64,000 nt of DNA. Origin: Mycobacterium sp. E3198. Lineage in GTDB: Bacteria > Actinomycetota > Actinomycetes > Mycobacteriales > Mycobacteriaceae. The notes under the pieces were generated by a model, which did not search any database, was not told where the DNA came from, and saw only the letters and a program-made list of their open reading frames with translations. Each line of letters begins with the position of its first letter. Position 1 is the stretch's first letter. The stretch spans positions 1 to 64,000 of the forward strand of contig NZ_LZIS01000157.1 in the NCBI RefSeq assembly GCF_001667015.1, read 5' to 3'. Below are positions 8,572 through 17,743 of this stretch, one piece after another. A program made the translations under genes and the position numbers.

Positions 8572-9954
8572 CTAGTTGTTGGCCCGTGAGCGCCCTCGCG
8601 CCGTCGCGGCGTGGGCGACGAAGCGCGCCACCGCCCCCGGCGTCGCGGCCGGGTGGGTGTGCAGGTACGACGCGTGGACGCCGGCGTGCACGGCGCCGTC
8701 CCGAACGGGATTCACGTCACCGCCCCGATACACCCACGCCGGCGGGTAGGTCTCGGCGAAAGCGACCGCGGTGCGGTGGAATTCGTGCCCGACCACGCGC
8801 TGGCCAGTCGCGTAGAGCGGCGAATCGGCCACCGCGACGGCGTCGCGATAGGCCAGCGTGAGGTGCGGGGTGAACCACGCCGCGCCGGCGAGCACCCCGC
8901 ACATCGGGTGGCCGTCGAGTTCGGAGGCCAGGTAGATCAGCCCGGCGCATTCGGCGTGCACGGGCGCGCCGGCGGCGGCCAGTTCGCTGATCTGTGTCCG
9001 CACAACGTGATTGGCGGAGAGCTCCGCCGTGAACTGTTCGGGGAAGCCGCCGGGCAGCAGCACGGCGTCGGTGCCGTCGGGCAGCGCGTCGGCGAGCGGG
9101 TCGAACTCGGCCACGTCGGCGCCGGCGGCTCGCAGCAGTTCCGCGTGCTCGGCGTAGCCGAAGCTGAAGGCCTTGCCGCCGGCCATGGCGACGGTGACGC
9201 GCGCGCCCGACGCCCCGCCCACCGCCGCGGCGGGGTCCCACGGCCGGTCGGCGGTCCCGCACCGGGCGGCCGCCACCACGGCGGGCAGGTCGACGTGGCG
9301 CGCGACGAGCGCGGTCATCGCCTCGACCGCGTCCCGGGCGCGCCGCCCGTGCTCCACGGCCGTGATGAGCCCGAGATACCTTGTCGGCAGCTCCAATTCG
9401 GCGGTGCGGGGGATGGCGCCCAGCACCGGGACGCCGGCCTGTTCGCAGGCCTGCCGCAGCACCCGCTCGTGCCGGGCCGACCCGACCCGGTTCAGAACGA
9501 CGCCGCACACCCGGGTCGCGGCGTCGAACGTCGAAAAGCCGTGCAGCAGCGCGGCAATGCTGTGGCTCTGGCCGCGCGCGTCGACCACCAGGATCACCGG
9601 GGCGCCCAGCAGGCCGGCGACGTGCGCGGTGGAACCGGTCGCGGGGGCGGTCGATCCGATCCGCCCGTCGAACAGCCCCATCACGCCCTCGATCACGGCG
9701 ATGTCCGCGCCGCCGGTGCCGTGGGCATAGAGCGGGCCGATGAGCCCCTCCCCCACCAACACCGGGTCGAGGTTTCGGCCGGGCCGCCCGGCGGCCAGGC
9801 CGTGGTAGCCGGGGTCGATGAAGTCGGGGCCGACCTTGAACGGCGCGACGCGGTGGCCCGCCGCGCGCAGCGCGCCGATCAATCCCGTTGCGACGGTGGT
9901 CTTTCCGCTGCCCGACGCGGGTGCGGCGATGACGACCGCGGGAACGCCGGTCAC
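8572..9954 (-). CDS. cobB: Cobyrinate a,c-diamide synthase (CobB/CbiA)
   Basis: Amidates the a and c side chains of cobyrinic (or hydrogenobyrinic) acid using glutamine and ATP. The N-terminal P-loop domain starts VPAVVIAAPASGSGKTTVAT with DFIDPGYH following. The C-terminal glutamine amidotransferase domain has VLLPGGFPEQF, the nucleophile region VHAECAGLIYLASEL and GHEFHRTAV. The GTG at 9954 was chosen because it puts the P-loop at the N-terminus as in homologues (460 residues); ATG 9966 in frame is an alternative. It lies between cobO and cysG on the same strand. Confidence 0.93.
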   Translation of the reverse strand: MTGVPAVVIAAPASGSGKTTVATGLIGALRAAGHRVAPFKVGPDFIDPGYHGLAAGRPGRNLDPVLVGEGLIGPLYAHGTGGADIAVIEGVMGLFDGRIGSTAPATGSTAHVAGLLGAPVILVVDARGQSHSIAALLHGFSTFDAATRVCGVVLNRVGSARHERVLRQACEQAGVPVLGAIPRTAELELPTRYLGLITAVEHGRRARDAVEAMTALVARHVDLPAVVAAARCGTADRPWDPAAAVGGASGARVTVAMAGGKAFSFGYAEHAELLRAAGADVAEFDPLADALPDGTDAVLLPGGFPEQFTAELSANHVVRTQISELAAAGAPVHAECAGLIYLASELDGHPMCGVLAGAAWFTPHLTLAYRDAVAVADSPLYATGQRVVGHEFHRTAVAFAETYPPAWVYRGGDVNPVRDGAVHAGVHASYLHTHPAATPGAVARFVAHAATARGRSRANN

Positions 9955-9966
9955 GGCCCCACCCAT

Positions 9967-10034
9967 CCCCGCGAGCGTGCGTGTCTGCACGGCGACACGC
10001 CGCGTAGCGTGTCATTCTGCGCACCCTCGCGGGG
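9967..10034. repeat. 68-bp palindromic unit with 15-bp terminal inverted repeats
   Basis: The left end CCCCGCGAGCGTGCG (9967-9981) and the right end CGCACCCTCGCGGGG (10020-10034) are inverted repeats with one mismatch. Inside is a smaller inverted repeat GCGTGTC-N8-GACACGC (9980-10001). The unit lies 15 bp past the cobO stop and runs up to the cobB start region. As RNA it would fold into a long hairpin at the cobO 3' end. It could be a MITE-like element, a terminator or an RNA-stabilising hairpin. Confidence 0.7.
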
Positions 10035-10048
10035 GGAGGCGGGGACGC

Positions 10049-10663
10049 TCACCACTCGATGCCCTTCTGTCCCTTGCGTCCGGCGTCCATCGGGTGCTTG
10101 ATCTTGGTCATCTCGGTGACCAGGTCGGCGGCCCCGACCAGCCGCGGCGGGGCGTCGCGCCCGGTGATCACCACGTGCTGCTGGCCGGGCCGGGCCAGCA
10201 GCGCGTCCACCACCTCGTCGACGTCGACCCAGCCCCACTTCAGCGGGTAGGTGAACTCGTCCAGCACGTAGAAGTCGTGGCGCTGCGCGGCCAGCCGGCG
10301 CGCGATCTCGGCCCAGCCGTCGGCCGCCGCCGCGGCGTGATCGACGTCGCTGCCGGCCTTGCGGCTCCACGACCAGCCCGCACCCATCTTGTGCCACTCG
10401 ACCTCTCCGCCGATCCCGTCCCGGTCGTGCAGATCGCCGAGCCGGGCGAACACCGCCTCCTCGCCCACCTTCCACTTCGCGCTCTTGACGAACTGGAAGA
10501 CGGCCACCCGCAGGCCGGCGTTCCACGCCCGCAACGCCATTCCGAACGCCGCCGTCGACTTGCCCTTGCCCGGGCCCGTGTGCACCGCCAGCACGGGCGT
10601 GTTGCGCCGCGCGCGGGTGGTCAGGCCGTCATCGGGCACTTCGAGCGGTTGTCCTTGCGGCAT
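10049..10663 (-). CDS. cobO: Cob(I)yrinic acid a,c-diamide adenosyltransferase (CobO/BtuR)
   Basis: Transfers the adenosyl group of ATP to the cobalt of corrinoids. The 204-residue protein has the CobO/BtuR P-loop VHTGPGKGKSTAAFGMALRA (about 27-46), the FVLDEFTYPL-like motif FYVLDEFTYPLKWGW and VVITGRDAPPRLV. Its C-terminus DAGRKGQKGIEW is the family's typical ending. It is encoded 11 bp after the chelatase gene and ahead of cobB, so it belongs to the aerobic-type cobalamin group on this strand. Confidence 0.95.
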   Translation of the reverse strand: MPQGQPLEVPDDGLTTRARRNTPVLAVHTGPGKGKSTAAFGMALRAWNAGLRVAVFQFVKSAKWKVGEEAVFARLGDLHDRDGIGGEVEWHKMGAGWSWSRKAGSDVDHAAAAADGWAEIARRLAAQRHDFYVLDEFTYPLKWGWVDVDEVVDALLARPGQQHVVITGRDAPPRLVGAADLVTEMTKIKHPMDAGRKGQKGIEW

Positions 10664-10674
10664 CGATGCTTACC

Positions 10675-12570
10675 TCAGGCCACGCTGCGCACAGCTTGCG
10701 TCAAGTGGTCGGCGCGCAACTGCTCCAGCCGCACCGCCGGGGCGCCGAGCTCGTCGGCGAGCCGGCGCGCCAAACCCAGCCGCACATACGACGTCTCGCA
10801 GTCGACGACCACCGCGGCGGCCCCCTCGGCGAGCAGGCGCGCGGCCGCGATCCGGGTGCGCCCCAACGGGTCCGGCCCGGCGGTGGCCCGGCCGTCGGTG
10901 AGGACCACGACCAGGGGTCGGCGCGCGCGGTCGCGGGCCCTTTCCCGGACGATCAGCTCGCGCGCGGCCAGCAGGCCCTCCGCCAGCGGGGTCTTGCCGC
11001 CGGTGTCGAAGCGGGCCAATCGCCGCCCGGCGATGTGCGCCGACGACGTCGGCGGGAGCAGCAGCCGCGCGCCGTGGCCGCGGAACGTGATGACCGCGAC
11101 CTTGTCGCGGCGCTGATAGGCGTCGCGCAGCAGCGACAGGGTGGCGCCGTTCACCGCGGCCATGCGGTCCCGCGCGGCCATCGAGCCCGACGCGTCGACG
11201 ACGAAGATCACCAGATTGCCTTCGCGCCCTTCGCGGATGGCCCGGCGCACGTCCCCCGGCTCCGGCCGCAACGGCCCGGCCCCGGCGCGCTCGGCGGCCG
11301 ACAGCAGCGTAGCGAACAGGTGCAGCCCGTGCGCGCCGACGCTCGTGTCGCCCGCGTCGGCGGCCGCCACCACGCTGCCGGAGGCGTTGCGGGCCCGCGA
11401 CCGCCGGCCCGGCGCGCCCTCACCGATCCCGGGCACGGTCAGCGCCCGGGTGCGGAACGTGGCGGACGGCGGCGCGCTGGGCTTCGTCGACGATCGCAAG
11501 CGCGGCGAAGCCGGGCGCAGCGGGTCGTCGCCATCCGAGTGCGGCGGCTGTGGCCTCGACGCCGGCTGTGAATTGGTTTGCTGCTCAACCCCATCCGCGG
11601 CCTGTCCGCCGCCGGGCGGGTCGGGGTCGGGGTCGGGTGGCGGGTCGTCGCCGGCACCGGCCCGGGCCAGGGCCTCGTCCAGCTGCTCACGGTCGATGCC
11701 GGGGTCGTCGAACGGGTCGCGGCGGCGGCGGTGCGGCAACGCCAATTCGGCCGCCACCCTGATGTCCTGCTCCTCGACGAGCGTGGCGCCGCGCCACGCG
11801 GCGTGCGCGACGGCGGTGCGGGCCACCACCAAATCGGCCCGCATGCCGTCGACGTCGAACGCCGCGCACAGCGCCGCGATGCGGCGCAATTCGTTGTCGG
11901 GCAACGACACGTCGTCGACGAGGCCGCGGGCCGCGCCGATCCGGCGGGCCAGTTCGGCGTCGGCGTCGGCGTACCGCAGCGCGAACGCGTCGGGGTCGGC
12001 CTCGTAGGCCATGCGCTGCCGGACGACCTGCATCCGGACGTCGACGTCGCGCGACGCGTGCACGTCGACGGTCAGGCCGAACCGGTCCAGCAGCTGCGGG
12101 CGCAGCTCGCCCTCTTCGGGATTCATCGTGCCGATCAACACGAACCGCGACTCGTGCGAATGCGAGATGCCGTCGCGCTCGATGTGGACGCGGCCCATCG
12201 CCGCCGCGTCGAGCAGCACGTCGACCAGGTGATCGTGCAGCAGGTTGACCTCGTCGACGTAGAGGACCCCGCCGTGCGCGCGCGCCAGCAGCCCCGGGGA
12301 GAACGCATGCTCGCCGTCGCGCAGCACCCGCTGCAGGTCCAGCGAGCCGATCACCCGGTCTTCGGTTGCGCCCAAGGGCATTTCGACCAGCGCGCCCTCC
12401 CCGGTGGCGGCCGACAGCAGCGCGGCCAGCCCGCGCACGGCCGTCGACTTGGCGGTGCCCTTCTCGCCCCGGATCAGCGCCCCGCCGATCTCGGGGCGCA
12501 CGGCGCACAGCAGCAGGGCGAGCCGCAGCTGGTCCTGCCCGACGATCGCGCTGAACGGATACGGCCTCAC
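10675..12570 (-). CDS. Fused ChlI-ChlD type magnesium/cobalt chelatase subunit
   Basis: A 631-residue protein. The N-terminal AAA+ domain (about 1-330) shows Walker [10 protein letters not shown] at residues 35-43, Walker B region [12 protein letters not shown], and sensor [21 protein letters not shown] low-complexity Pro/Asp-rich linker (about 340-420) follows. The C-terminal VWA domain has the MIDAS sequence [13 protein letters not shown] and [11 protein letters not shown]. The GTG at 12570 was preferred because it gives the conserved [12 protein letters not shown]-terminus; longer frames upstream read non-homologous sequence. Without chlorophyll genes, and next to cobO/cobB, it probably works with a CobN-type cobaltochelatase encoded elsewhere. 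Confidence 0.93.
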   Translation of the reverse strand: MRPYPFSAIVGQDQLRLALLLCAVRPEIGGALIRGEKGTAKSTAVRGLAALLSAATGEGALVEMPLGATEDRVIGSLDLQRVLRDGEHAFSPGLLARAHGGVLYVDEVNLLHDHLVDVLLDAAAMGRVHIERDGISHSHESRFVLIGTMNPEEGELRPQLLDRFGLTVDVHASRDVDVRMQVVRQRMAYEADPDAFALRYADADAELARRIGAARGLVDDVSLPDNELRRIAALCAAFDVDGMRADLVVARTAVAHAAWRGATLVEEQDIRVAAELALPHRRRRDPFDDPGIDREQLDEALARAGAGDDPPPDPDPDPPGGGQAADGVEQQTNSQPASRPQPPHSDGDDPLRPASPRLRSSTKPSAPPSATFRTRALTVPGIGEGAPGRRSRARNASGSVVAAADAGDTSVGAHGLHLFATLLSAAERAGAGPLRPEPGDVRRAIREGREGNLVIFVVDASGSMAARDRMAAVNGATLSLLRDAYQRRDKVAVITFRGHGARLLLPPTSSAHIAGRRLARFDTGGKTPLAEGLLAARELIVRERARDRARRPLVVVLTDGRATAGPDPLGRTRIAAARLLAEGAAAVVVDCETSYVRLGLARRLADELGAPAVRLEQLRADHLTQAVRSVA

Positions 12571-13037
12571 GGCTGCTGCGCCAATCCGGAGCCCGGCCGC
12601 AGCATCGGCACATGGGGCACGCCGTCGTCGACGAAATCGTCGCCGTCGCGGACGAATCCGTGTTGGGCGTACATGTCCGCCAGGTACGTCTGCGCGTCGA
12701 TGCGGCACGGGTAGTCGCCCACCTCGGCCAGCGCGGCGCGCAGCAGCCGGGTGGTGTGGCCCTGGCCGCGGGCGCTGCGCTTGGTGCACAGCCGGCCGAT
12801 GCGGAAGGCCTTCTCGCCCCCGGCGTGCTCCTCCATCAGCCGCAGCGTACAGATCACCTCGCCGTCGGGCGTCTCCAGCCAGAAGTGCCGGGTTTCGGCG
12901 AGCAGGTCGCGACCGTCGAGCTCCGGGTAGGGGCAGGCCTGCTCGACGACGAACACCTCCACCCGCAGCTTGAGCAGCTCGTAAAGGGTTGGGACGTCCA
13001 GGTCTTTGGACCAGGCGCGGCGCAGCGATTCGCTCAT
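12567..13037 (-). CDS. GNAT family N-acetyltransferase
   Basis: A 156-residue acetyltransferase of the ElaA-like GNAT type. The early motif [16 protein letters not shown] is followed by [13 protein letters not shown] and the acetyl-CoA loop [20 protein letters not shown], with the R/Q-x-x-G-x-G/A pattern. The C-terminus has [20 protein letters not shown], a hallmark of the ElaA group. The substrate is unknown. It overlaps mqo by 4 bp at its start and the chelatase gene by 4 bp at its stop, so the three are translationally linked. Confidence 0.9.
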   Translation of the reverse strand: MSESLRRAWSKDLDVPTLYELLKLRVEVFVVEQACPYPELDGRDLLAETRHFWLETPDGEVICTLRLMEEHAGGEKAFRIGRLCTKRSARGQGHTTRLLRAALAEVGDYPCRIDAQTYLADMYAQHGFVRDGDDFVDDGVPHVPMLRPGSGLAQQP

Positions 13038-14521
13038 GAGGCCTCCAGCGCCAGCGCCTTGGTGCCCCACGACCACACCTCGTCGAACAGCGCGGGCTCC
13101 CGGGACAGCTGCACCCCCAACGACGGCACCATCTCCTTGAGCGCGGGCAGCCACGAGTCGTAGCGGTCGGCGAAGCACCGCTGCAACACGTCGAGCATGG
13201 CCGGCACGGCGGTCGACGCCCCCGGGGAGCCGCCCAGCAGCCCGGCGATGCTGCCGTCGGCGGCGCTGAGCAGGGTGGTGTTGAAGTCGAGCGCCCCGCC
13301 TTTGCGCTTGTCGCGGCGGATCACCTGGACGCGTTGGCCGGCCACCGTCAGCTCCCAGTCGGAATCGACTGCGCTGGGCACGAATTCGCGCAGCATCCGC
13401 ACGCGGTCGGGCTCGGAGAGGCGCAGTTGGCCGATCAGGTAGTTGAGCAGTGTCAGCTGGGTGATCCCGACACCGAGCATCGATACCAGGTTGTCCGGCC
13501 GGATCGAGCGGGGCAGGTCGGTGAAGTGCCCGTGCTTCAAGAACTTTGGCGACCAGCCGGCGTACGGCCCGAACACCAGCCACGACTTGCCGTTGACGAA
13601 CCGAAGATCCAGGTGCAGCGCGCCGAGTGGCGGGGCGCCCGGCGCCGGCGCCCCGTACACCTTGGCGCGGTGCGCGGCGGTGAGAGCCGGGTGGTCGGCG
13701 CGCAGGAACCGGCCGCCGATCGGGAAGCCGGCGAAGCCCCTGACCTCGCCGATGCCCGACCGCTGCAACAGCGGCAACGCGTCCCCACCGGCGCCGACGA
13801 AGACGAACTTGGCGTGCAGGCGGCGCTTTTCGCGGGTGCGGCGGTTGCGGACCAGCAGCTCCCAGCGGCCGTCGGATTGGCGCGTCAGGCCGCGGACCTC
13901 GTGCCCGAACAGCGCGGTGGTGCCGCCGCGCACGCAGAAGGCGATGAGTTGGCGCGCCAGCGCACCGAAGTCGACGTCGGTGCCGTCGGCGGCCCAGTTG
14001 AGGGCGATCGGCTCGGAGAAGTCGCGCCCCGCGGCCATCAACGGCAGCCGGCGCGCGAACTCACCGGCGTCGTCGATCAGCTCCGTGCGCGCGAAGAGGG
14101 GGTTGTCGGCCAGCGCGCGCCGGCGCCGGCGCAGGTAGTCGACGCCCCGCGCGCCGCGCACGAAGCTGGCGTGCGGGATCGGGTTGACGAACCCGCGATC
14201 GGTCAGGATGCCGTTCTCGGCCGCGTAGGCCCAGAATTGGCGGGTCACCTGGAACTGCTCGTTGATGCGGACCGCCTTGGTGATGTCGATCGAGCCGTCG
14301 GGGTGCTGCGGGGTGTAATTCAGCTCGCACAGCGCCGAGTGGCCGGTGCCGGCGTTGTTCCAGGGGCTGCTGCTTTCGGCGGCGACGGCGTCCAGCCGCT
14401 CGACAAGGGTGATCGACCAGTCCGGCTCCAGCCGCCGCAGCAACGCACCCAGCGTCGCGCTCATGATGCCGGCGCCCACCAGCACGACATCGGTCGGTGC
14501 GGTTCTGGCCTGCCCTGACAC
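13034..14521 (-). CDS. mqo: Malate:quinone oxidoreductase
   Basis: A membrane-associated FAD enzyme that oxidises malate to oxaloacetate and passes electrons to menaquinone. The 495-residue protein starts with the FAD-binding dinucleotide fold [20 protein letters not shown], followed by [19 protein letters not shown], typical of Mqo. Later conserved segments are [23 protein letters not shown] and [18 protein letters not shown]. It overlaps the GNAT gene by 4 bp and is divergent from the hydrolase gene at 14603 across an 81-bp intergenic region. Confidence 0.95.
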   Translation of the reverse strand: MSGQARTAPTDVVLVGAGIMSATLGALLRRLEPDWSITLVERLDAVAAESSSPWNNAGTGHSALCELNYTPQHPDGSIDITKAVRINEQFQVTRQFWAYAAENGILTDRGFVNPIPHASFVRGARGVDYLRRRRRALADNPLFARTELIDDAGEFARRLPLMAAGRDFSEPIALNWAADGTDVDFGALARQLIAFCVRGGTTALFGHEVRGLTRQSDGRWELLVRNRRTREKRRLHAKFVFVGAGGDALPLLQRSGIGEVRGFAGFPIGGRFLRADHPALTAAHRAKVYGAPAPGAPPLGALHLDLRFVNGKSWLVFGPYAGWSPKFLKHGHFTDLPRSIRPDNLVSMLGVGITQLTLLNYLIGQLRLSEPDRVRMLREFVPSAVDSDWELTVAGQRVQVIRRDKRKGGALDFNTTLLSAADGSIAGLLGGSPGASTAVPAMLDVLQRCFADRYDSWLPALKEMVPSLGVQLSREPALFDEVWSWGTKALALEAS

Positions 14522-14602
14522 CGTCCCAGGTTATCCCGACGCGATCCGGGCACTCGCGACGTGCGGCCCACCCGTCGCCAGCAAAACCTCTAAGCTGGCC
14601 TC

Positions 14603-15610
14603 GTGACTGGCTGGGTGCCCGACGTGCTGCCCGGCTACTGGCAGCGCACCATCCCGCTCGGCGCGGATCCCGCCGGCGAGGGCGACATCGTGGCCACCCT
14701 GATCCGGCGCGGTGAACCGACCGGCGCCGACCACCACGCGGTGCTGGCGGTGCACGGCTATACCGACTACTTCTTCAACACGGCGCTGGCCGATCACTTC
14801 GCGGACCGTGGCTTTGCCTTCTATGCGCTGGACCTCCAGAAGTGCGGCCGGTCCCGCCGCGACGGCCAGACCCCGCACTTCATCACCGACCTCGCCCACT
14901 ACGACGCCGAACTCGAACACGCCCTGTCGGCCATCCGCGAGCAGGCCCCCGCCGGCCGGCCCGCCGAGGTCCTGGTGTACGGCCACTCCTCGGGCGGGCT
15001 GATCGTGTCGCTGTGGCTGGACCGCCTGCGCCGCCGGGATCCCGACGCCCATGCCGTCATCCGCGGCCTGGTGCTCAACAGCCCGTTTTTGGATCTGCAC
15101 GGCCCGGCGCTGCTGCGGCTGTCGCTGACGTCGGCGCTGATCGCCGGCCTGTCCCGGGTGCGCTCCAAGGGGGTGGTCCGGGCCCCCACCGAGGGCGGCT
15201 ACGGCACCACGCTGCACCGCGACTACCACGGCGAGTTCGACTACGACCTGCAGTGGAAGCCGGTCGGCGGCTTCCCCATCACGTTCGGCTGGCTGCACGC
15301 CATCCGCCGCGGCCACGCGCGGCTGCATCGGGGGCTCGAGGTCGGCGTGCCGAACCTGATCCTGCGGTCGGATCACAGCGTGGCCGAATCCGACGACGCC
15401 GACGCCATGCACCGCGGCGACGCGGTGCTCGACGTCACCCAGATCGCGCGGTGGGCCGGCTGCATCGGCAACCGCACCACCGTCGTCCCGGTGGCCGACG
15501 CCAAACACGACGTGTTCTTGTCGTTGCCGGAGCCGCGCGAGGTTGCTTATCGCCGGCTGGACCTGTGGCTGAACGACTACCTCGGCATCGCGGAGGGGGT
15601 AAGCGGCTGA
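14603..15610 (+). CDS. Alpha/beta hydrolase (lysophospholipase-like)
   Basis: A 335-residue alpha/beta-hydrolase. Visible marks are the oxyanion strand LAVHGYTDYFFNTALADHF, the nucleophile elbow VYGHSSGGL (Ser near residue 131), and late acidic and His residues (VAESDD region; VPVADAKHDVFLSL, His near 300), making a plausible Ser-Asp-His triad. No signal peptide is seen. The GTG at 14603 follows a short leader after the mqo promoter region. Mycothione reductase starts 2 bp after its stop, so the pair is coexpressed. In M. tuberculosis a PE_PGRS gene lies upstream (Rv2853); none is present here. Confidence 0.88.
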   Translation: MTGWVPDVLPGYWQRTIPLGADPAGEGDIVATLIRRGEPTGADHHAVLAVHGYTDYFFNTALADHFADRGFAFYALDLQKCGRSRRDGQTPHFITDLAHYDAELEHALSAIREQAPAGRPAEVLVYGHSSGGLIVSLWLDRLRRRDPDAHAVIRGLVLNSPFLDLHGPALLRLSLTSALIAGLSRVRSKGVVRAPTEGGYGTTLHRDYHGEFDYDLQWKPVGGFPITFGWLHAIRRGHARLHRGLEVGVPNLILRSDHSVAESDDADAMHRGDAVLDVTQIARWAGCIGNRTTVVPVADAKHDVFLSLPEPREVAYRRLDLWLNDYLGIAEGVSG

Positions 15611-15612
15611 GC

Positions 15613-16992
15613 ATGGAAACCTACGACATCGCCATCATCGGAACCGGTTCCGGCAACACCATTCTCGACGAACGCTACGCGGGCAAGCGGGTGGCCATCT
15701 GCGAGCACGGCACGTTCGGCGGCACCTGCCTCAACGTCGGGTGCATCCCGACGAAGATGTTCGTCTATGCCGCCGACGTCGCCGCCGGCGTCCGGGGCGC
15801 CGCCCGCTATGGCGTCGACGCGCACATCGACGGGGTGCGCTGGGACGAGATCGTCTCGCGCGTCTTCGGACGCATCGACCCGATCTCGATGAGCGGCGAG
15901 GAATACCGCCGCTCGCTGCCCAATGTCGACCTGTACGAACGGCACACCCGGTTCCGACCGGTCCAATCCGACGGGCGATACCTGTTGCGCACCGATGCGG
16001 GCGAAGAATTCACCGCCGATCAGGTGGTGGTCGCGGCGGGCTCGCGGCCGATCATCCCCTCGACCATCCTCGCGTCGGACGTGCATTACCACACCAGCGA
16101 CACCATCATGCGCATCCCCGAGCTGCCCGAGCACCTGGTGATCATCGGAAGCGGCTTTGTGGCAACGGAATTCGCGCACGTCTTCTCCGCGCTCGGGGCG
16201 CGGGTCACGATGGTCGTCCGGGGCTCCACGCTGCTGCGGCACTTCGACGACACCATCTGCAAACGGTTCACCCGCATCGCCTCGCGCAAATGGGAGCTGC
16301 GCACCCACCGGATGGTCGCGCGCGCCGCCAACCGCGGCTCCGGCGTCGCCCTCGAGCTCGACGACGGTTCCACCCTGAACGCCGACGTGCTGCTGGTGGC
16401 GACCGGCCGGTTGCCCAACGGCGACCTGCTGGACGCCGAACAGGCCGGCATCGAGGTCGAGAACGGCCGGGTGGTGGTCGACCAGTACCAACGCACCTCG
16501 GCGCGTGGCGTTTTCGCGCTCGGCGACGTCTCGTCGCCGTATCAGCTCAAGCACGTCGCCAACCACGAGGCCCGCGTCGTGCAGCACAACCTGCTGGGCG
16601 ACTGGGACGACACCGACTCGATGGCCGAGACCGACCACCGGTTCGTGCCGTCGGCGGTGTTCACCGATCCCCAGCTGGCGACCGTCGGCCTCACCGAAAA
16701 CCAGGCCATCGCGCGCGGATTCGACATCTCGGTCGCGGTGCAGGACTATGCCGACGTCGCCTACGGCTGGGCGATGGAGGACACCACCGGCGTCGTCAAA
16801 CTCATCGCCGAGCGCAACAGCGGGTGCCTGTTGGGGGCGCACATCATGGGCCACCAGGCGTCGTCGATCATCCAGCCGCTGATCCAGGCGATGAGTTTCG
16901 GGCTGACCGCCGCGGAGATGGCGCGCGGCCAGTACTGGATTCATCCGGCGCTGCCCGAGGTGGTCGAGAACGCCCTACTGGGCCTGCGCTAG
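15613..16992 (+). CDS. mtr: Mycothione reductase
   Basis: An NADPH/FAD disulfide reductase that regenerates mycothiol, the main low-molecular-weight thiol of actinobacteria. The 459-residue protein has the FAD fold YDIAIIGTGSGNTI, the redox-active disulfide GGTCLNVGCIPTKMFVYAAD (Cys pair about 39/44), the NADPH fold VIIGSGFVATEFAHVFSALG, the FAD motif GVFALGDVS and the C-terminal catalytic His-Glu in QYWIHPALPEVVENALL. The ATG at 15613 starts 2 bp after the hydrolase stop; longer upstream frames are shadows of the hydrolase gene. Confidence 0.96.
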   Translation: METYDIAIIGTGSGNTILDERYAGKRVAICEHGTFGGTCLNVGCIPTKMFVYAADVAAGVRGAARYGVDAHIDGVRWDEIVSRVFGRIDPISMSGEEYRRSLPNVDLYERHTRFRPVQSDGRYLLRTDAGEEFTADQVVVAAGSRPIIPSTILASDVHYHTSDTIMRIPELPEHLVIIGSGFVATEFAHVFSALGARVTMVVRGSTLLRHFDDTICKRFTRIASRKWELRTHRMVARAANRGSGVALELDDGSTLNADVLLVATGRLPNGDLLDAEQAGIEVENGRVVVDQYQRTSARGVFALGDVSSPYQLKHVANHEARVVQHNLLGDWDDTDSMAETDHRFVPSAVFTDPQLATVGLTENQAIARGFDISVAVQDYADVAYGWAMEDTTGVVKLIAERNSGCLLGAHIMGHQASSIIQPLIQAMSFGLTAAEMARGQYWIHPALPEVVENALLGLR

Positions 16993-17065
16993 CGGCGTTT
17001 AGCCGACAGGCCGCGGGTGAACTGACGGCCTTGGGTGTGAACTGGCGGCTATCAGTGTGCGGGTA

Positions 17066-17093
17066 GGGCGGGATTCGGGCCGGTTTCCCGCCC
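17066..17093. terminator. Hairpin between convergent mtr and Fur-family gene
   Basis: A perfect 8-bp inverted repeat, GGGCGGGA (17066-17073) and TCCCGCCC (17086-17093), with a 12-nt loop. It is in the 172-bp gap between convergent genes, 73 bp past the mtr stop and 71 bp past the regulator's stop. There is no T-tract, as is usual for mycobacterial hairpins. Position and symmetry suggest a bidirectional terminator. The same gap also has repeated GTGAA/TTCAC motifs. Confidence 0.45.
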
Positions 17094-17164
17094 GGGATTC
17101 ACAACGAAAGCCCTCGATTCACACTCTGCGTAGTGGCGCCTTTGTCAGCCGTTGTCGGCCGTTG

Positions 17165-17629
17165 TCAGCCGCTTTGGCACTGCGGGCACAGGCCGCGCAG
17201 CGTCAGGCCGGCCGCCTCCGACAGCGCGAACGAACTGCCCGCCATCGCGTGCTCGAGCGCCGAGCTGAGCTGGCGGGCGGGCACCTCGATCATCGAGCCG
17301 CATTGCGTGCACACCGCGTGGTGGTGCGGCGCGGTGGCCAGCCCGTACGTGGCGACGCCGCCGTCGAGGGTCAGCGCGTGCAACACCCCCTGGTCGACCA
17401 GCGTGGTCACCGTGCGGTAGATGGTCGCGACGTCGGGCGGCTGGCTGCCCGGCGGCAGGCATTCGCGCACCCGCTGGTGGATCTCCGCCACCGGCAGGTG
17501 CCCGTTGACCGGCTCGAGGACCGCCAGCACCTGGATCCGCGACGCCATCCGCCGCAGCCCGCGGGCCCGAAGCATGTCACCGATCCGTTCGGCGACGGCC
17601 GGGTCCAGCACCGGCGCGTGGGAACTCAC
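17165..17629 (-). CDS. Fur-family metalloregulator (possible nickel regulator)
   Basis: A 154-residue Fur-family repressor. The N-terminal winged helix includes GLRRMASRIQVLAVLEPVNG and DVATIYRTVTTLVDQGVLHA, the recognition-helix region. The dimerisation domain has the metal-binding APHHHAVCTQCGSMIEVP and a C-terminal CPQC; the two CxxC pairs probably hold structural Zn. The GTG at 17629 gives a normal Fur N-terminus. It is divergent from nicT and a TGCAA-N5-TTGCA palindrome lies between them, so nickel (Nur-like) control of nicT and perhaps the hydrogenase is likely. The second regulatory His of Streptomyces Nur (the H-x-H of the M site) is not evident, so Fe or Zn sensing cannot be excluded. 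Confidence 0.85.
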   Translation of the reverse strand: MSSHAPVLDPAVAERIGDMLRARGLRRMASRIQVLAVLEPVNGHLPVAEIHQRVRECLPPGSQPPDVATIYRTVTTLVDQGVLHALTLDGGVATYGLATAPHHHAVCTQCGSMIEVPARQLSSALEHAMAGSSFALSEAAGLTLRGLCPQCQSG

Positions 17630-17696
17630 CCGTTCAGTGTCGCGCCCGATACCCGCGATCGCCAGTTTTCGGCCCAACTCGGGCCGGGGCGGTTCC

Positions 17697-17736
17697 TGCA
17701 ATCGACTTGCATATGGCGCGCGGCGGCCCCTAATGT
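17697..17736 (+). promoter_or_regulatory. Nur-box-like palindrome overlapping the nicT promoter
   Basis: A perfect interrupted palindrome TGCAA (17697-17701), TCGAC, TTGCA (17707-17711) matches the Streptomyces Nur box as I recall it (tTGCaa-N5-ttGCAA). The right half merges into a possible -35, TTGCAT (17707-17712), followed after 18 bp by TAATGT (17731-17736), a fair -10. That would put the start point near 17744, the nicT GTG, implying a leaderless mRNA. A repressor bound to the palindrome would block the -35. Confidence 0.5.
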
Positions 17737-17743
17737 CGTGCCA

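Noticed and set aside
12571..12789. N-terminal extension of the chelatase gene
   Set aside because: Arg/Pro-rich sequence that overlaps the GNAT gene in another frame; no homology to chelatases.
14842..15612. N-terminal extension of mycothione reductase
   Set aside because: It is an out-of-frame reading of the alpha/beta hydrolase gene; ATG 15613 begins the FAD fold directly.
17057..17743. N-terminal extension of nicT
   Set aside because: The frame is open upstream but runs antisense over the Fur-family gene and matches nothing; GTG 17744 gives a normal NiCoT N-terminus.
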